Program-made: the position numbers and the translations under genes
From: Patescibacteria group bacterium
GTDB lineage: Bacteria > Patescibacteriota > Saccharimonadia > Saccharimonadales > Saccharimonadaceae
DNA: 49,042 nt
Assembly: GCA_913775275.1 (NCBI GenBank)
Contig: CAJYIP010000059.1
Coordinates: 1-49,042 of the forward strand
Reading direction: 5' to 3'
In this document: piece after piece, positions 32,017 through 40,347 of the stretch
How the letters are laid out: each line of letters starts with the position of its first letter
How positions within the stretch are numbered: the first letter of the stretch is position 1
The notes under the pieces: generated by a model
What the model was told of the DNA's origin: nothing
Databases searched by the model: none
What the model saw: only the letters and a program-made list of their open reading frames with translations

Positions 32017-32477
32017 TGGATAAAGCAGCCTCTATCTTGTTCGCGCAAAAATATGTCTCTGACCTTATCTCGTTTTTCGGTGAGAATATTGACGTTACCG
32101 CGCAAACGAGTGATGATGTCATTGAACTGTCAGTTCCGTCAACATCAAGCAATAGTCTATTGATTGGTCGAAACGCAGAAACACTCAGGAGTCTCCAGTA
32201 TCTTGTCTCGACCGTACTTCGTAATAATGACGCAGCTTTATGGCGAGTTAATATTGATATTGCCGACTATAAACGTCAGCGGGCTGAAAAGCTCGCTAAA
32301 CAAGCTCGTGAGTGGATCGAAGGTGTCCGAACGTCAGGTGACTCGTATGTTGCTCATCTGAACGCTGCTGACCGTCGTATCGTTCACCAAGTTGCAATCG
32401 AATTCGATGATATCAAAACGCATTCCGAGGGTGAAGGTCGCGACCGTGTCCTGATTATTTCTCAGGCTAGCTCGTAA
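32016..32477 (+). CDS. khpB: KH/R3H RNA-binding protein KhpB (Jag), short form
   Basis: 153 aa. A KH domain (LLIGRNAETLRSLQYLVSTVL, about residues 48-68 for the GxxG part) is followed by an R3H domain (LNAADRRIVHQVAIEFDDIKTHSEGEGRDRVLII). It lacks the N-terminal Jag_N domain of Bacillus and Streptococcus proteins, as in other short KhpB forms. It probably binds small RNAs or mRNAs with KhpA. It is coupled to yidC by TAATG, and its 3' end overlaps the convergent glycosyltransferase by 11 bases. Confidence 0.9.
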   Translation: MDKAASILFAQKYVSDLISFFGENIDVTAQTSDDVIELSVPSTSSNSLLIGRNAETLRSLQYLVSTVLRNNDAALWRVNIDIADYKRQRAEKLAKQAREWIEGVRTSGDSYVAHLNAADRRIVHQVAIEFDDIKTHSEGEGRDRVLIISQASS

Positions 32478-33558
32478 GCACTTTCTCGTATACCGCTAAT
32501 GTCTCCTGGGCCATCTTTTCCCAGGAGTATTTTTTTATCTGTTCGTAACCAGCGGAACGTAGTTCATTTTGGATTTCCACGCTATTTATAACTGTAGCGA
32601 TAACTTTTGCTATATCATTGCTATTAGCTGGATTAAAGTACTGTGCGGCGCTACCGTAAATTTCTGGTAAACATGTCGCACTACTGCTGGTTACGGGAAG
32701 ACCGTGAGCCATTGCCTCGAGCCCTGGGAGGCCGAACCCTTCCATGAGTGATGGGAAGGCGTAAGCGGTTGCATGCTCGTAGAGCCAATTCAGTTGTTCG
32801 TCTGTGACAAAATCAGTAAATATAATATTCTTATACTCTTTTAATTCAAAGAGTGTTTTGTTTTTTTGTGCGGAAGCGTTCAATTTCCCCGCCAGCACAA
32901 GGCCAAGCTGAGGGTGCTGTGCTAGTAACTCTTGATGAGCTTTTGCGAGCTGTGGAATGTTCTTGTAATCTGATTGCTGACCAACATATAGCAAATAGTG
33001 TGTGAATGGGAGCTTATATGGATTACTTTCGCCACTCGTTGTCTCACCTGCCTCATAGATAACAGAGATTTTGTAGTCATCGACCCGAGTGAATGATTGC
33101 AGGTCTTTTTTCGTGTACTGACTGATCGCGATAATGTGATTACTTTTGCGGGCAACGTGTTTGAATACGTATTTCCCGACAAGTTGTTTGGCATGAAAAA
33201 TAACCCAATTCTTGTCAGAGTTATAAGTCTTTATTAATGTGAGATCGTGAAACGTCGTAACGGTTTTACCTTTATATCCAAGCGGTTGCTGCGGCATACA
33301 AAAGTGAACAAGATCAGCCCCAAGCTCATCTAAGAATGTCTTAAACCTAGTCTGCTCAGCAAATGAATAGTTATCATAGTCGGCAATACGGATGGTGAAA
33401 TTCTTGTTTGTTGGCTGCCAGTACGCTGCATCTTTCGCTAGGACAAGGACAGAGTAGACATTATGTGTGTCATTCTTTTCCAGATAATGTAACAAACGTT
33501 CAACGTACCGGCCGGTACTTGAGTTAATGATACGAGCATCGATGGCGATATGAGCCAC
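32467..33558 (-). CDS. GT4-family glycosyltransferase
   Basis: A 363-aa GT-B enzyme of the mannosyltransferase type. It opens HIAIDARIINSSTGRYVERLLHYL. The acceptor domain has TTFHDLTLI and HIIAISQYTKKDL, and the donor domain has YLLYVGQQSDYKNIPQLAKA, then AYAFPSLMEGFGLPGLEAMAHGLPV with the EX7E pair. The start is GTG 33558, overlapping the GtrA stop as TAGTG. The listed ATG 33726 would overlap GtrA out of frame and gives non-homologous sequence. It is the third gene of a GT2-GtrA-GT4 operon. Confidence 0.9.
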   Translation of the reverse strand: MAHIAIDARIINSSTGRYVERLLHYLEKNDTHNVYSVLVLAKDAAYWQPTNKNFTIRIADYDNYSFAEQTRFKTFLDELGADLVHFCMPQQPLGYKGKTVTTFHDLTLIKTYNSDKNWVIFHAKQLVGKYVFKHVARKSNHIIAISQYTKKDLQSFTRVDDYKISVIYEAGETTSGESNPYKLPFTHYLLYVGQQSDYKNIPQLAKAHQELLAQHPQLGLVLAGKLNASAQKNKTLFELKEYKNIIFTDFVTDEQLNWLYEHATAYAFPSLMEGFGLPGLEAMAHGLPVTSSSATCLPEIYGSAAQYFNPANSNDIAKVIATVINSVEIQNELRSAGYEQIKKYSWEKMAQETLAVYEKVLTS

Positions 33559-33977
33559 TAATGAGCTGCTTTCTTGAATACGAGGCGTGAATAGAAGAAA
33601 TAGTTCCAGATTAGTGACGCTACCGTTGCAATAATCTTTGCGACAAACAGAACAACGCTTTCGTTCCACTGAAGTGGCTGAAGCAACGATGTCATAGCGA
33701 GGATAATAATTGGCTGGATGACCCATAAACCGATAATCGTGACAGCTATGAACAATATGAATTGACGAGCAACTTTACCGCCCTTATTTTTAAAAGTAAA
33801 CGACTTATTAACGAAAAAGCTAAAAATGAACGAAATACCCGTAGATAAATAGTTTCCGACAATTGCGTTTATGCCTAAAGAGACAAAGATGAATAATAAT
33901 GTGAAATCAAGTGCCGTATTCGCACCGCCAACAATGGCGAATCTAATCTTTTCGGCGTGTTTTTTTACGAGATCCAT
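33558..33977 (-). CDS. GtrA-family membrane protein
   Basis: 139 aa with four transmembrane helices. The GtrA pattern is RFAIVGGANTALDFTLLFIF at the start and FVNKSFTFKNKGGKVARQFILF in the middle, ending IWNYFFYSRLVFKK. Members help flip polyprenyl-linked sugars. ATG 33977 is chosen because GAGGAG lies seven bases before it, while 33992 has none. It overlaps the upstream GT2 gene by 35 bases and the downstream GT4 gene by one base. Confidence 0.9.
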   Translation of the reverse strand: MDLVKKHAEKIRFAIVGGANTALDFTLLFIFVSLGINAIVGNYLSTGISFIFSFFVNKSFTFKNKGGKVARQFILFIAVTIIGLWVIQPIIILAMTSLLQPLQWNESVVLFVAKIIATVASLIWNYFFYSRLVFKKAAH

Positions 33978-34899
33978 TGTGATACTCCTCAATTAAATAT
34001 AACGGACGCTGTTTCGTCTCTAGGAAAATCCGGCCGACGTACTCACCAATGATGCCAAGAGACAATAACTGGACGCCGCCGAGGAAGAGGATGACAGCGA
34101 GAGTTGACGGGTAACCGGCAATATCAGCACCGAGAAAAACGGTACGGAACACAATAAAGATGAGGTAGAGAAAAGCTATTAAAGATACGATAAAACCAAC
34201 GTATGTTGTGATGCGAAGAGGTGCAGTTGTAAACGATGTGATCCCATCAATAGCAAAGTTGATAAGTTTGCGGTAATTCCATTTCGTCTCACCAGCTGCG
34301 CGAGGGTCACGATCGTACAGGATTTCTTTTTTATAGAACCCAATCCAACTAAACATACCTTTGGTGTATCGTTCTGATTCGCGCATTCCTTTTAATGCTT
34401 CGATTGCACGGCGATCGAGTAGGCGGAAATCGCCGGTATCTTTTTGGATAGGAACGTGACTTAGTTTTTCTAGAATCTGGTAGAACTTTTTCGAACTCCA
34501 TTTCTTGAACCAGGTCTCACCTTCACGGCTACGTCGTTTGGCATACACATCGTCAAACCCTTCTTCCCAATAATGAATCATTTCAGGAATCAGTTCCGGT
34601 GGATCTTGCAGATCGGCATCTATAATAACGGTTGCATCACCACTGACATGGTCGAACCCGGCTACCATGGCAATCTCTTTACCGAAGTTGCGAGACAAGT
34701 TTACGTAGGAAACGCGATCGTCTACTTCAGCCAGTTCACGAATAATTTTCAGTGTATTGTCTCGACTGCCGTCATTAACAAATAGAAATTCGAACGTGTA
34801 TTTCTTTATGTCATTGGCGAGAGTTCCGAGACGAGCATAGAGAGCTTCAAGGACAGCTTCTTCATTGTAAGCGGGAATAAGAATAGAGATTTTTTTCAT
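33943..34899 (-). CDS. GT2 glycosyltransferase of the GtrB/DPM type
   Basis: 318 aa. An N-terminal GT-A domain (ISILIPAYNEEAVLEAL, FEFLFVNDGSRDNTL, YVNLSRNFGKEIAMVAGFDH, and the metal site IIDADLQDPPE) is followed by two C-terminal membrane helices (YVGFIVSLIAFLYLIFIVF, LAVILFLGGVQLLSLGIIGEYVGRIF). This type makes undecaprenyl- or polyprenyl-phosphate sugars from nucleotide sugars. The TGCTATACT element ends 7 bases before ATG 34899, predicting a leaderless mRNA. The adjacent GtrA supports a lipid-linked sugar pathway. Confidence 0.93.
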   Translation of the reverse strand: MKKISILIPAYNEEAVLEALYARLGTLANDIKKYTFEFLFVNDGSRDNTLKIIRELAEVDDRVSYVNLSRNFGKEIAMVAGFDHVSGDATVIIDADLQDPPELIPEMIHYWEEGFDDVYAKRRSREGETWFKKWSSKKFYQILEKLSHVPIQKDTGDFRLLDRRAIEALKGMRESERYTKGMFSWIGFYKKEILYDRDPRAAGETKWNYRKLINFAIDGITSFTTAPLRITTYVGFIVSLIAFLYLIFIVFRTVFLGADIAGYPSTLAVILFLGGVQLLSLGIIGEYVGRIFLETKQRPLYLIEEYHNGSRKKTRRKD

Positions 34900-34906
34900 T
34901 GTTTTT

Positions 34907-34915
34907 AGTATAGCA
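34907..34915 (-). promoter_or_regulatory. Leaderless extended -10 promoter of the GT2-GtrA-GT4 operon
   Basis: Minus-strand TGCTATACT lies in the 17-base gap between sucD and the GT2 gene. Confidence 0.55.
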
Positions 34916-34916
34916 T

Positions 34917-35777
34917 TCAGTCGGCTGAAAAGGTGTGGATCAATTCGGTAATACTCGTTGCGGTAATAATACCCTGCGAGGCTAAATAGTCTGTTTTTGC
35001 ACCTGCTGATTCATTATCTGAATTTAGAATCGCACCTGCATGGCCCAACTGAATACCAGCTGGAGCATGGTGCCCGGCGATGTATGCGAAGACAGGCTTT
35101 GTCACTGATGATGAAACATAGTTGGCTGCGTCGATCTCTTCTTTACCGCCAATCTCACCGATGAGAATGATACGGTCGACATCTTTATCCTCTTGAAATA
35201 GTTTCAAGCAATCGATATATCCTATTCCATGAATTGTATCGCCACCAATACCAATGACATACTTCTGACCAATACTTTTTGCAGTTAAACCTGCCATTGT
35301 TTCGTATGTGAGCGTACCGGAGCGACTGACGATCGCCGTCTTGCCGGGAAGCGATAGCGAAGCCGGAATGATTCCTAACTTATGAAGACCCGGAAGAAGG
35401 GCACCAGGAGAGTTAGGACCAAGTAATTGTGATGATGATGTTTCAAGCGCACGTTTCACTACAAGCATGTCGTGAATAGGAATATTCTCCGTAATACAGA
35501 TGATAAGAGGTATATTGGCATGTATTGCCTCAAGCAGAGCAGCTTTTGCGAATGGGGCGGGTACGAAAATGACACTAATATCAATCGTATGGAATATGGT
35601 AGCACTCGCGATTGAATCGAATACCGGAACTCCTTCGACGACCTCGTTAGCTTTTCCTGGTGTAACACCTGCAACAATTGTCGTTCCGGCGGCGAGCATA
35701 GCTCGAGTTTGAAAACGTCCGTGCGTACCGGTTATACCTTGCACGATGACGTTTTTACCTAAAAAAACGTTTTTCAT
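34917..35777 (-). CDS. sucD: Succinyl-CoA ligase alpha subunit
   Basis: 286 aa, starting MKNVFLGKNVIVQGITGTHGRFQT (CoA-binding Rossmann domain). Key marks are GVTPGKANE, LLGPNSPGALLPG, SRSGTLTYE, and the phosphohistidine motif LGHAGAI with His at residue 246. The start is ATG 35777, overlapping the sucC stop as ATGA, and the first ten residues of the ORF track entry belong to the overlap. With SucC it interconverts succinyl-CoA and succinate with formation of ATP or GTP. Confidence 0.95.
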   Translation of the reverse strand: MKNVFLGKNVIVQGITGTHGRFQTRAMLAAGTTIVAGVTPGKANEVVEGVPVFDSIASATIFHTIDISVIFVPAPFAKAALLEAIHANIPLIICITENIPIHDMLVVKRALETSSSQLLGPNSPGALLPGLHKLGIIPASLSLPGKTAIVSRSGTLTYETMAGLTAKSIGQKYVIGIGGDTIHGIGYIDCLKLFQEDKDVDRIILIGEIGGKEEIDAANYVSSSVTKPVFAYIAGHHAPAGIQLGHAGAILNSDNESAGAKTDYLASQGIITATSITELIHTFSAD

Positions 35778-36832
35778 ACCACGACCTCTTTGGCTGCGAT
35801 AAGGCACGACTCGAGATCCTCATAAAGTGTAAATGACGCTTCTTTTAACATTGCCGCTGCTTCGACTTTGTTTGTTCCTGCGATCCGGATAAAGAGAGGT
35901 GGGAGATGAGAGATAGAATTACTTGCCGTTATAATTGCCCGAGCTACCTCATCGGCCCGAGTAATGCCAGCAAATATATTAATAACAATAGCTTTGACGT
36001 CAGCGTAAGCTGCTATTTGATTGAATGCGATGATAAGTGTTTCGGCTGTCGCACCGCCACCTATATCAAGAAAGTTGGCTGGTTTCATACCAAAGTCATA
36101 CACAGCATCAACAGTTGCCATCGCAAGGCCAGCACCATTTGCGACAGTTGCGACCATCCCGTGTGTATCTATGGTGACAAAATTATTATTTGTTTCCGGT
36201 TGACTAAAGTTCCAGTCATGACGAAAAGCGGCGGCTTGATCGAGTGTTATTTTAGCGTCTCCTGCAACAAGAAAGCCTTCACTAGTGAGGATAAGGGGAT
36301 TGATCTCGATGAGCGTGGCATCGTTTTCGATGAAACATTTGTAAAGCTGTTCCACTATGTCCTGTAAAAGAAATGTTTTTTCAGGAATATCGTAATAGTC
36401 GGCTAAAGCCTGTCCAATATGATCGACATCACTTGTATTTTCTATTGACCATAGATTGAAATGACTATTATCTTCAACTTCGACACCACCATTATTATGG
36501 GCGACAACTTGAATTAATTGACTCGAGCGATCAACGAGAATTGAAAGATACAATTCACGTTCGATGCTAAGGAGCTCTTCCGCAAGGAGTAAATCTGGTG
36601 TATGGCCTTTAACTGGTAATGACATGATATCAGACACAGCCTGTATATATTCACTTTCTGACGAAGCTATTTTAATCGCACCCGCCTTGCCGCGTCCACC
36701 GACAGGAACTTGTGATTTAAGCACAAGGGGAAGAAATGGAGGTGTTGAGTCGTTTCGAACAAGGACACCTTTAGGAACGGCAATACCAGAAATGGAGAGG
36801 AGGGATTTTGCTTCGTGTTCGAGGAGATTCAT
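35774..36832 (-). CDS. sucC: Succinyl-CoA ligase beta subunit
   Basis: 352 aa, about 35 residues shorter than typical SucC. The ATP-grasp domain starts MNLLEHEAKSLLSISGIAVPKG, with KSQVPVGGRGKAGAIK and LLIEINPLILT-type motifs (ATLIEINPLIL). The CoA ligase domain has NGAGLAMATVDAV and PANFLDIGGGA, then NIFAGITRADEVA. The Gly at NIFGGI is replaced by Ala. No other TCA-cycle genes are in the window. A minus-strand TATAAT 8 bases before the ATG predicts a leaderless message. Confidence 0.94.
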   Translation of the reverse strand: MNLLEHEAKSLLSISGIAVPKGVLVRNDSTPPFLPLVLKSQVPVGGRGKAGAIKIASSESEYIQAVSDIMSLPVKGHTPDLLLAEELLSIERELYLSILVDRSSQLIQVVAHNNGGVEVEDNSHFNLWSIENTSDVDHIGQALADYYDIPEKTFLLQDIVEQLYKCFIENDATLIEINPLILTSEGFLVAGDAKITLDQAAAFRHDWNFSQPETNNNFVTIDTHGMVATVANGAGLAMATVDAVYDFGMKPANFLDIGGGATAETLIIAFNQIAAYADVKAIVINIFAGITRADEVARAIITASNSISHLPPLFIRIAGTNKVEAAAMLKEASFTLYEDLESCLIAAKEVVV

Positions 36833-36840
36833 CTCTTGTC

Positions 36841-36846
36841 ATTATA
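36841..36846 (-). promoter_or_regulatory. -10 element of the sucCD operon
   Basis: Minus-strand TATAAT, 8 bases from ATG 36832. The 145-base divergent region to gmd shows no other clear signal. Confidence 0.5.
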
Positions 36847-36977
36847 AAGCCAATATGCCTAAAAACTATATAAAGGCTCATACTAAACCATGCTATACGG
36901 TTTGATTGACCGACCAACAGATGGTAATATGTTTACAGTTATATGCTTTTATTTACTAAATACTGTGAGGAAAATTG

Positions 36978-37973
36978 ATGTCTGAAGTAAAACGCGCACT
37001 GATTACTGGAATTACTGGCCAAGATGGTGGACACTTAGCTGCACTATTACACGAAAAAGGGTATGAAATTTACGGAATTATTCGTGGGCAACACAATCCG
37101 AAGCGTGAAGCAGTGATATCAGAGTTTCCTTACGTCACGCTTATCGATGCCGATCTTACTGATCAATCTTCGCTTATTCGCGCGATGCAGACTGCACGAC
37201 CCCACGAAGTGTACAACCTTGGTGCGATTAGCCATGTTGGATACTCTTTTAAAGATCCAATGCTTACTAATGACGTTACTGCTAAGGGTGTTCTTAATAT
37301 GCTGGAAGCGATCCGGCTGACTGATCCTGAAAACACTGTTCGTTTTTATCAGGCCTCTACTTCAGAGATGTTTGGTGGTCTAGAATACAACCGTCCTGAA
37401 AAAGGATACACAGAAGAATCAGCCTTTCATCCACGTAGCCCTTATGGTGTAGCAAAATTGTACGGTCACTGGATAACTCAAAACTATCGAGAAAGCTACG
37501 ACATGTTTGCTGTATCTGGCATTCTGTTCAACCACGAAGGTGACCGACGCGGTGTAGAATTTGTCACTCGTAAAATTACTAATGCTGTTGCTCGTATTAA
37601 GCTCGGTCTTCAGGATCATATTGAACTCGGTGATTTATGGCCAAAGCGTGACTGGGGATACGCTGGTGACTACGTCGAAGGTATGTGGCGCATGCTTCAA
37701 CAGGACCAGCCTAAAGACTACGTACTTGCAACAGGAGAAACTCATTCGATTGAAGAATTCCTCGATCTGGCGTTCAAAGAAATTGGTATCGAAGATTGGA
37801 AACCATATGTGAAGCAAAACCCTGCATTCATGCGTCCTGCTGAGGTTGATCTTCTATTGGGAGATCCGACAAAAGCTGAAACTGAACTTGGGTGGAAGCG
37901 AAAAGTAGATTTTCCTGGTCTTGTGAAGCTTATGGTTCAGCATGACCTGGCTGTTGAATCAAAGAAGATCTAA
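36978..37973 (+). CDS. gmd: GDP-mannose 4,6-dehydratase
   Basis: A 331-aa short-chain dehydrogenase that converts GDP-D-mannose to GDP-4-keto-6-deoxy-D-mannose. The NADP-binding loop GITGQDGGHL is near residue 11. STSEMFGG is near 127, the YGVAKLYGH catalytic Tyr-Lys pair near 156, and NHEGDRRGVEFVTRKI, WPKRDWGYAGDYVEGMW and RPAEVDLLLGDPTKAETELGW follow. ATG 36978 with GAGGA upstream is the start, and the TTG before it is not needed. It is ten bases upstream of the Nudix gene. Confidence 0.95.
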   Translation: MSEVKRALITGITGQDGGHLAALLHEKGYEIYGIIRGQHNPKREAVISEFPYVTLIDADLTDQSSLIRAMQTARPHEVYNLGAISHVGYSFKDPMLTNDVTAKGVLNMLEAIRLTDPENTVRFYQASTSEMFGGLEYNRPEKGYTEESAFHPRSPYGVAKLYGHWITQNYRESYDMFAVSGILFNHEGDRRGVEFVTRKITNAVARIKLGLQDHIELGDLWPKRDWGYAGDYVEGMWRMLQQDQPKDYVLATGETHSIEEFLDLAFKEIGIEDWKPYVKQNPAFMRPAEVDLLLGDPTKAETELGWKRKVDFPGLVKLMVQHDLAVESKKI

Positions 37974-37982
37974 CTGCACAGT

Positions 37983-38519
37983 ATGGAGCCTAAGCCTTGG
38001 CAAAAAAATGCCAGAAAAACGGTAATTGATTCCAAATTCTTGAAAGTTCATTTCGATGAAGTAACATTATCTTCAGGTGTCACTATTGATGACTATTCAG
38101 TTGTCACACTACCTAGTGGTGTGGTCGTTGTTGCTACTGACGAGGATGGACGACTCGTGACTCAATATGAATATAAGTACGCTATTGATAAAGTTATACT
38201 CAATCTCCCTTCGGGTAGTGTCGAGGGCGGCAAAAGCCCGTTAGAAATGGCAGCAATTGAGTTAAAAGAAGAGACAGGGTATATGTCTGATGACATGGAA
38301 CTTGTTGGTACGTTATATGAGTATCCATCGAAACTTGACCACGTTATTCATATTGTCCGTGCAAAAAATGCAAAAAAAGTTTCAGACGTTCAACATGAGA
38401 CCACGGAATCTATAGGACCTGTTCATCTTTTATCTGCCGACGATGCTCGCGGTAAAAGCGTGTTTAACACTACGTATGCTGTCAGTGCGTTGGCGCTGAC
38501 ACTTCCAGAGTTTTTGTAG
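37983..38519 (+). CDS. Nudix hydrolase with altered Nudix box
   Basis: A 178-aa ADP-ribose/sugar-nucleotide pyrophosphatase-type Nudix protein. The box reads GSVEGGKSPLEMAAIELKEE then TGY. The catalytic EXXEE-like core (ELKEE) is kept, but the first conserved Glu is Lys and the usual Arg is Ile. The N-terminus resembles the dimer-forming region of ADP-ribose pyrophosphatases (WQKNARKTVIDSKFLKVHFDEV). Placed between gmd and rmd, it might hydrolyse a GDP-sugar, as GDP-mannose Nudix enzymes do, but the sequence does not prove the substrate. Confidence 0.87.
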   Translation: MEPKPWQKNARKTVIDSKFLKVHFDEVTLSSGVTIDDYSVVTLPSGVVVVATDEDGRLVTQYEYKYAIDKVILNLPSGSVEGGKSPLEMAAIELKEETGYMSDDMELVGTLYEYPSKLDHVIHIVRAKNAKKVSDVQHETTESIGPVHLLSADDARGKSVFNTTYAVSALALTLPEFL

Positions 38520-38521
38520 AT

Positions 38522-39469
38522 TCAAGCGTTGTCTTTATCGACAAAATCTTTGATGGCGGTTTGAGGAGATGATTCTGGTTTCCATCCTAATTCTTCTTGG
38601 AGTCGAGTTGGATCACCTATAATGTCCATAGCATCAGTTGGACGAACACGGCTTTGATCAACCACCGGTGTAATATTCGTGATACCAGACGCCTCTTTGA
38701 TGAATTCGAGCATCTCCAGTCCGGAATATGACACACCACTTGCAATGTTGTAAGTGTCATATGAAAGATGACTTGCTGTTGCTAGCTTTACATACGCCTT
38801 AACGATGTCGCGTACATCAGTGTAGTCACGTTTTGTGTGAAGGTTTCCGACGTTGATAATAGATTCGTCGTGAGCGGAGGCTTCTTTTAACTGTTCGTAA
38901 AGGTCGGGAATAAGAAAGCCTGTGCCTTGTCCCGGTCCAATATGGTTGAAAGGTCGAGCGACGACAACATCATTGCCAGTTTCAATGTATTGTTTTGCCA
39001 CTTCTTCTGCCCGTAATTTACCGGTTGCATACGGTGAGTTTTCAACTGTTGCAGACTCTTCATTTAAGGGCATCGCTTGATTTGGATCATACAAAGCTCC
39101 GGTACTAACAACAAGTGTTCTCCCGTTGAATCCTTGCTTTGTAGCTACAGATAAAAGATTGTCTGTCATTTCTGCGTTACCGGTTGTGTAGAGGTCTGGG
39201 TATTTGAATGAGTCTGCTACGGACGCGAGGCCGGCAAGATGAATGATAGCAGAGGCACTTTTAAAGGATATCTTTTCTAGACTAGCGGTATCTAGTAGGT
39301 CTGCACGAGCGTATGTATCTAGAAATGGGGCTACTTTTTCGTTAGGATGATTTTCACGGCCTAAGCCAGTTGTGAAAAAACCAGACTCTTTAAGGTGTTT
39401 CGATAGATGTTCACCGACAAAGCCGTTGACTCCCGTGACGATAACTTGAGGTCTTATTTCTTGGTCCAT
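38522..39469 (-). CDS. rmd: GDP-4-keto-6-deoxy-D-mannose reductase (Rmd-like)
   Basis: A 315-aa extended SDR. The NAD(P) loop is VTGVNGFVGEHL (residues 11-22), catalytic Tyr147 and Lys151 are in SPYATGK, and RPFNHIGPGQG and RVRPTDAMDIIGDPTRLQEELGW are characteristic of Rmd. With Gmd it would produce GDP-D-rhamnose. A GDP-6-deoxy-talose or other 4-reductase activity cannot be excluded. The gene runs against gmd and wzm. Its TGGTATACT element ends 7 bases before ATG 39469 (leaderless). Confidence 0.85.
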   Translation of the reverse strand: MDQEIRPQVIVTGVNGFVGEHLSKHLKESGFFTTGLGRENHPNEKVAPFLDTYARADLLDTASLEKISFKSASAIIHLAGLASVADSFKYPDLYTTGNAEMTDNLLSVATKQGFNGRTLVVSTGALYDPNQAMPLNEESATVENSPYATGKLRAEEVAKQYIETGNDVVVARPFNHIGPGQGTGFLIPDLYEQLKEASAHDESIINVGNLHTKRDYTDVRDIVKAYVKLATASHLSYDTYNIASGVSYSGLEMLEFIKEASGITNITPVVDQSRVRPTDAMDIIGDPTRLQEELGWKPESSPQTAIKDFVDKDNA

Positions 39470-39476
39470 TATCTTA

Positions 39477-39485
39477 AGTATACCA
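39477..39485 (-). promoter_or_regulatory. Leaderless extended -10 promoter of rmd
   Basis: Minus-strand TGGTATACT, seven bases from the ATG. It abuts the -35 of the divergent wzm promoter. Confidence 0.6.
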
Positions 39486-39514
39486 TTGCCTATGTATACC
39501 CGTACCCCTATAAT
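39486..39514 (+). promoter_or_regulatory. Promoter of the wzm operon
   Basis: TTGCCT, 17 bases, TATAAT. GTG 39524 begins 9 bases after the hexamer, so the leader is about 3 bases. Confidence 0.6.
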
Positions 39515-39523
39515 AGACTTATT

Positions 39524-40345
39524 GTGAATTCATTAAAAAACATTCGTAGCAAGTATAGATACTCTACAATTCTTCTGCGTCAACTTGTTATTACAGATTT
39601 TAAATTGAGGTACAAAGGGTCGACTCTAGGATATGTATGGAGTCTTCTTCGTCCGCTCGCTTTATTTGCTGTCCTCTATGTTGTATTTGTTCATTTCCTT
39701 CGATTTGGACAAGGTATTCAACATTATGAAGTCTCATTGTTGCTCGGTATTGTGTTGTGGAATTATTTTACTGAAGTTACTTCAAATGGCCTCTCGGCTA
39801 TCGTAGGTAGAGGGGATCTGATGCGCAAGCTATCTTTCCCACGATATATTATTATTGTTGCGGGATCGGCTTCAGCCCTAATCAACTTGGCGATCAATTT
39901 GATTGTTGTTTCTATATTTATGGTAATCAACGGCGTACAGCTTAGCTGGAGCGTTTTATTAATAATTCCTTTAATATTAGAGCTATTTGTCTTTGCGATC
40001 GGCGTCGCATTTTTACTTGGGGCTCTATTCGTTCGATTTAGGGACATTAACTATATATGGGAAGTTATTCTACAGGCAGGATTTTATGCAACACCCATAC
40101 TCTATCCTTTGAGTATGGTTGTTGCCTTTTCTACGACCGCAGCACAACTTATTATGCTGAATCCTGTAGCACAAATAGTTCAAGACGTCCGAGCGGCTGT
40201 TATAAACCCAGATACACCAACCTTACTTAGTTTGTACGGTACTTGGTATGTATACCTCATTCCATTAACGATAGTAGTAATGGTTGCAGTAATCGGTGCT
40301 ATCTACTTTAGAAAACGTTCACCCGGTTTCGCGGAGGAGATTTAG
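39524..40345 (+). CDS. wzm: Polysaccharide ABC exporter permease Wzm
   Basis: 273 aa with six transmembrane helices of the ABC-2 type. The cytoplasmic N-terminus has LRQLVITDFKLRYKGSTLGYVWSLLRPLALF, the hallmark of O-antigen/teichoic-acid exporters. FPRYIIIVAGSASALINLAINLI, FVRFRDINYIWEVILQAGFYATPILYP and LNPVAQIVQDVR follow. The start is GTG 39524. The ORF-track start at 39407 lies inside rmd and across the promoter and is rejected. It works with the Wzt ATPase two bases downstream. Confidence 0.94.
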   Translation: MNSLKNIRSKYRYSTILLRQLVITDFKLRYKGSTLGYVWSLLRPLALFAVLYVVFVHFLRFGQGIQHYEVSLLLGIVLWNYFTEVTSNGLSAIVGRGDLMRKLSFPRYIIIVAGSASALINLAINLIVVSIFMVINGVQLSWSVLLIIPLILELFVFAIGVAFLLGALFVRFRDINYIWEVILQAGFYATPILYPLSMVVAFSTTAAQLIMLNPVAQIVQDVRAAVINPDTPTLLSLYGTWYVYLIPLTIVVMVAVIGAIYFRKRSPGFAEEI

Positions 40346-40347
40346 CT

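Noticed and set aside
33559-33726. 56-codon N-terminal extension of the GT4 gene
   Set aside because: It reads through gtrA out of frame. GTG 33558 in a TAGTG overlap is the better start.
39407-39523. Upstream extension of wzm
   Set aside because: It lies inside rmd and across the divergent promoters. GTG 39524 gives the standard Wzm N-terminus.
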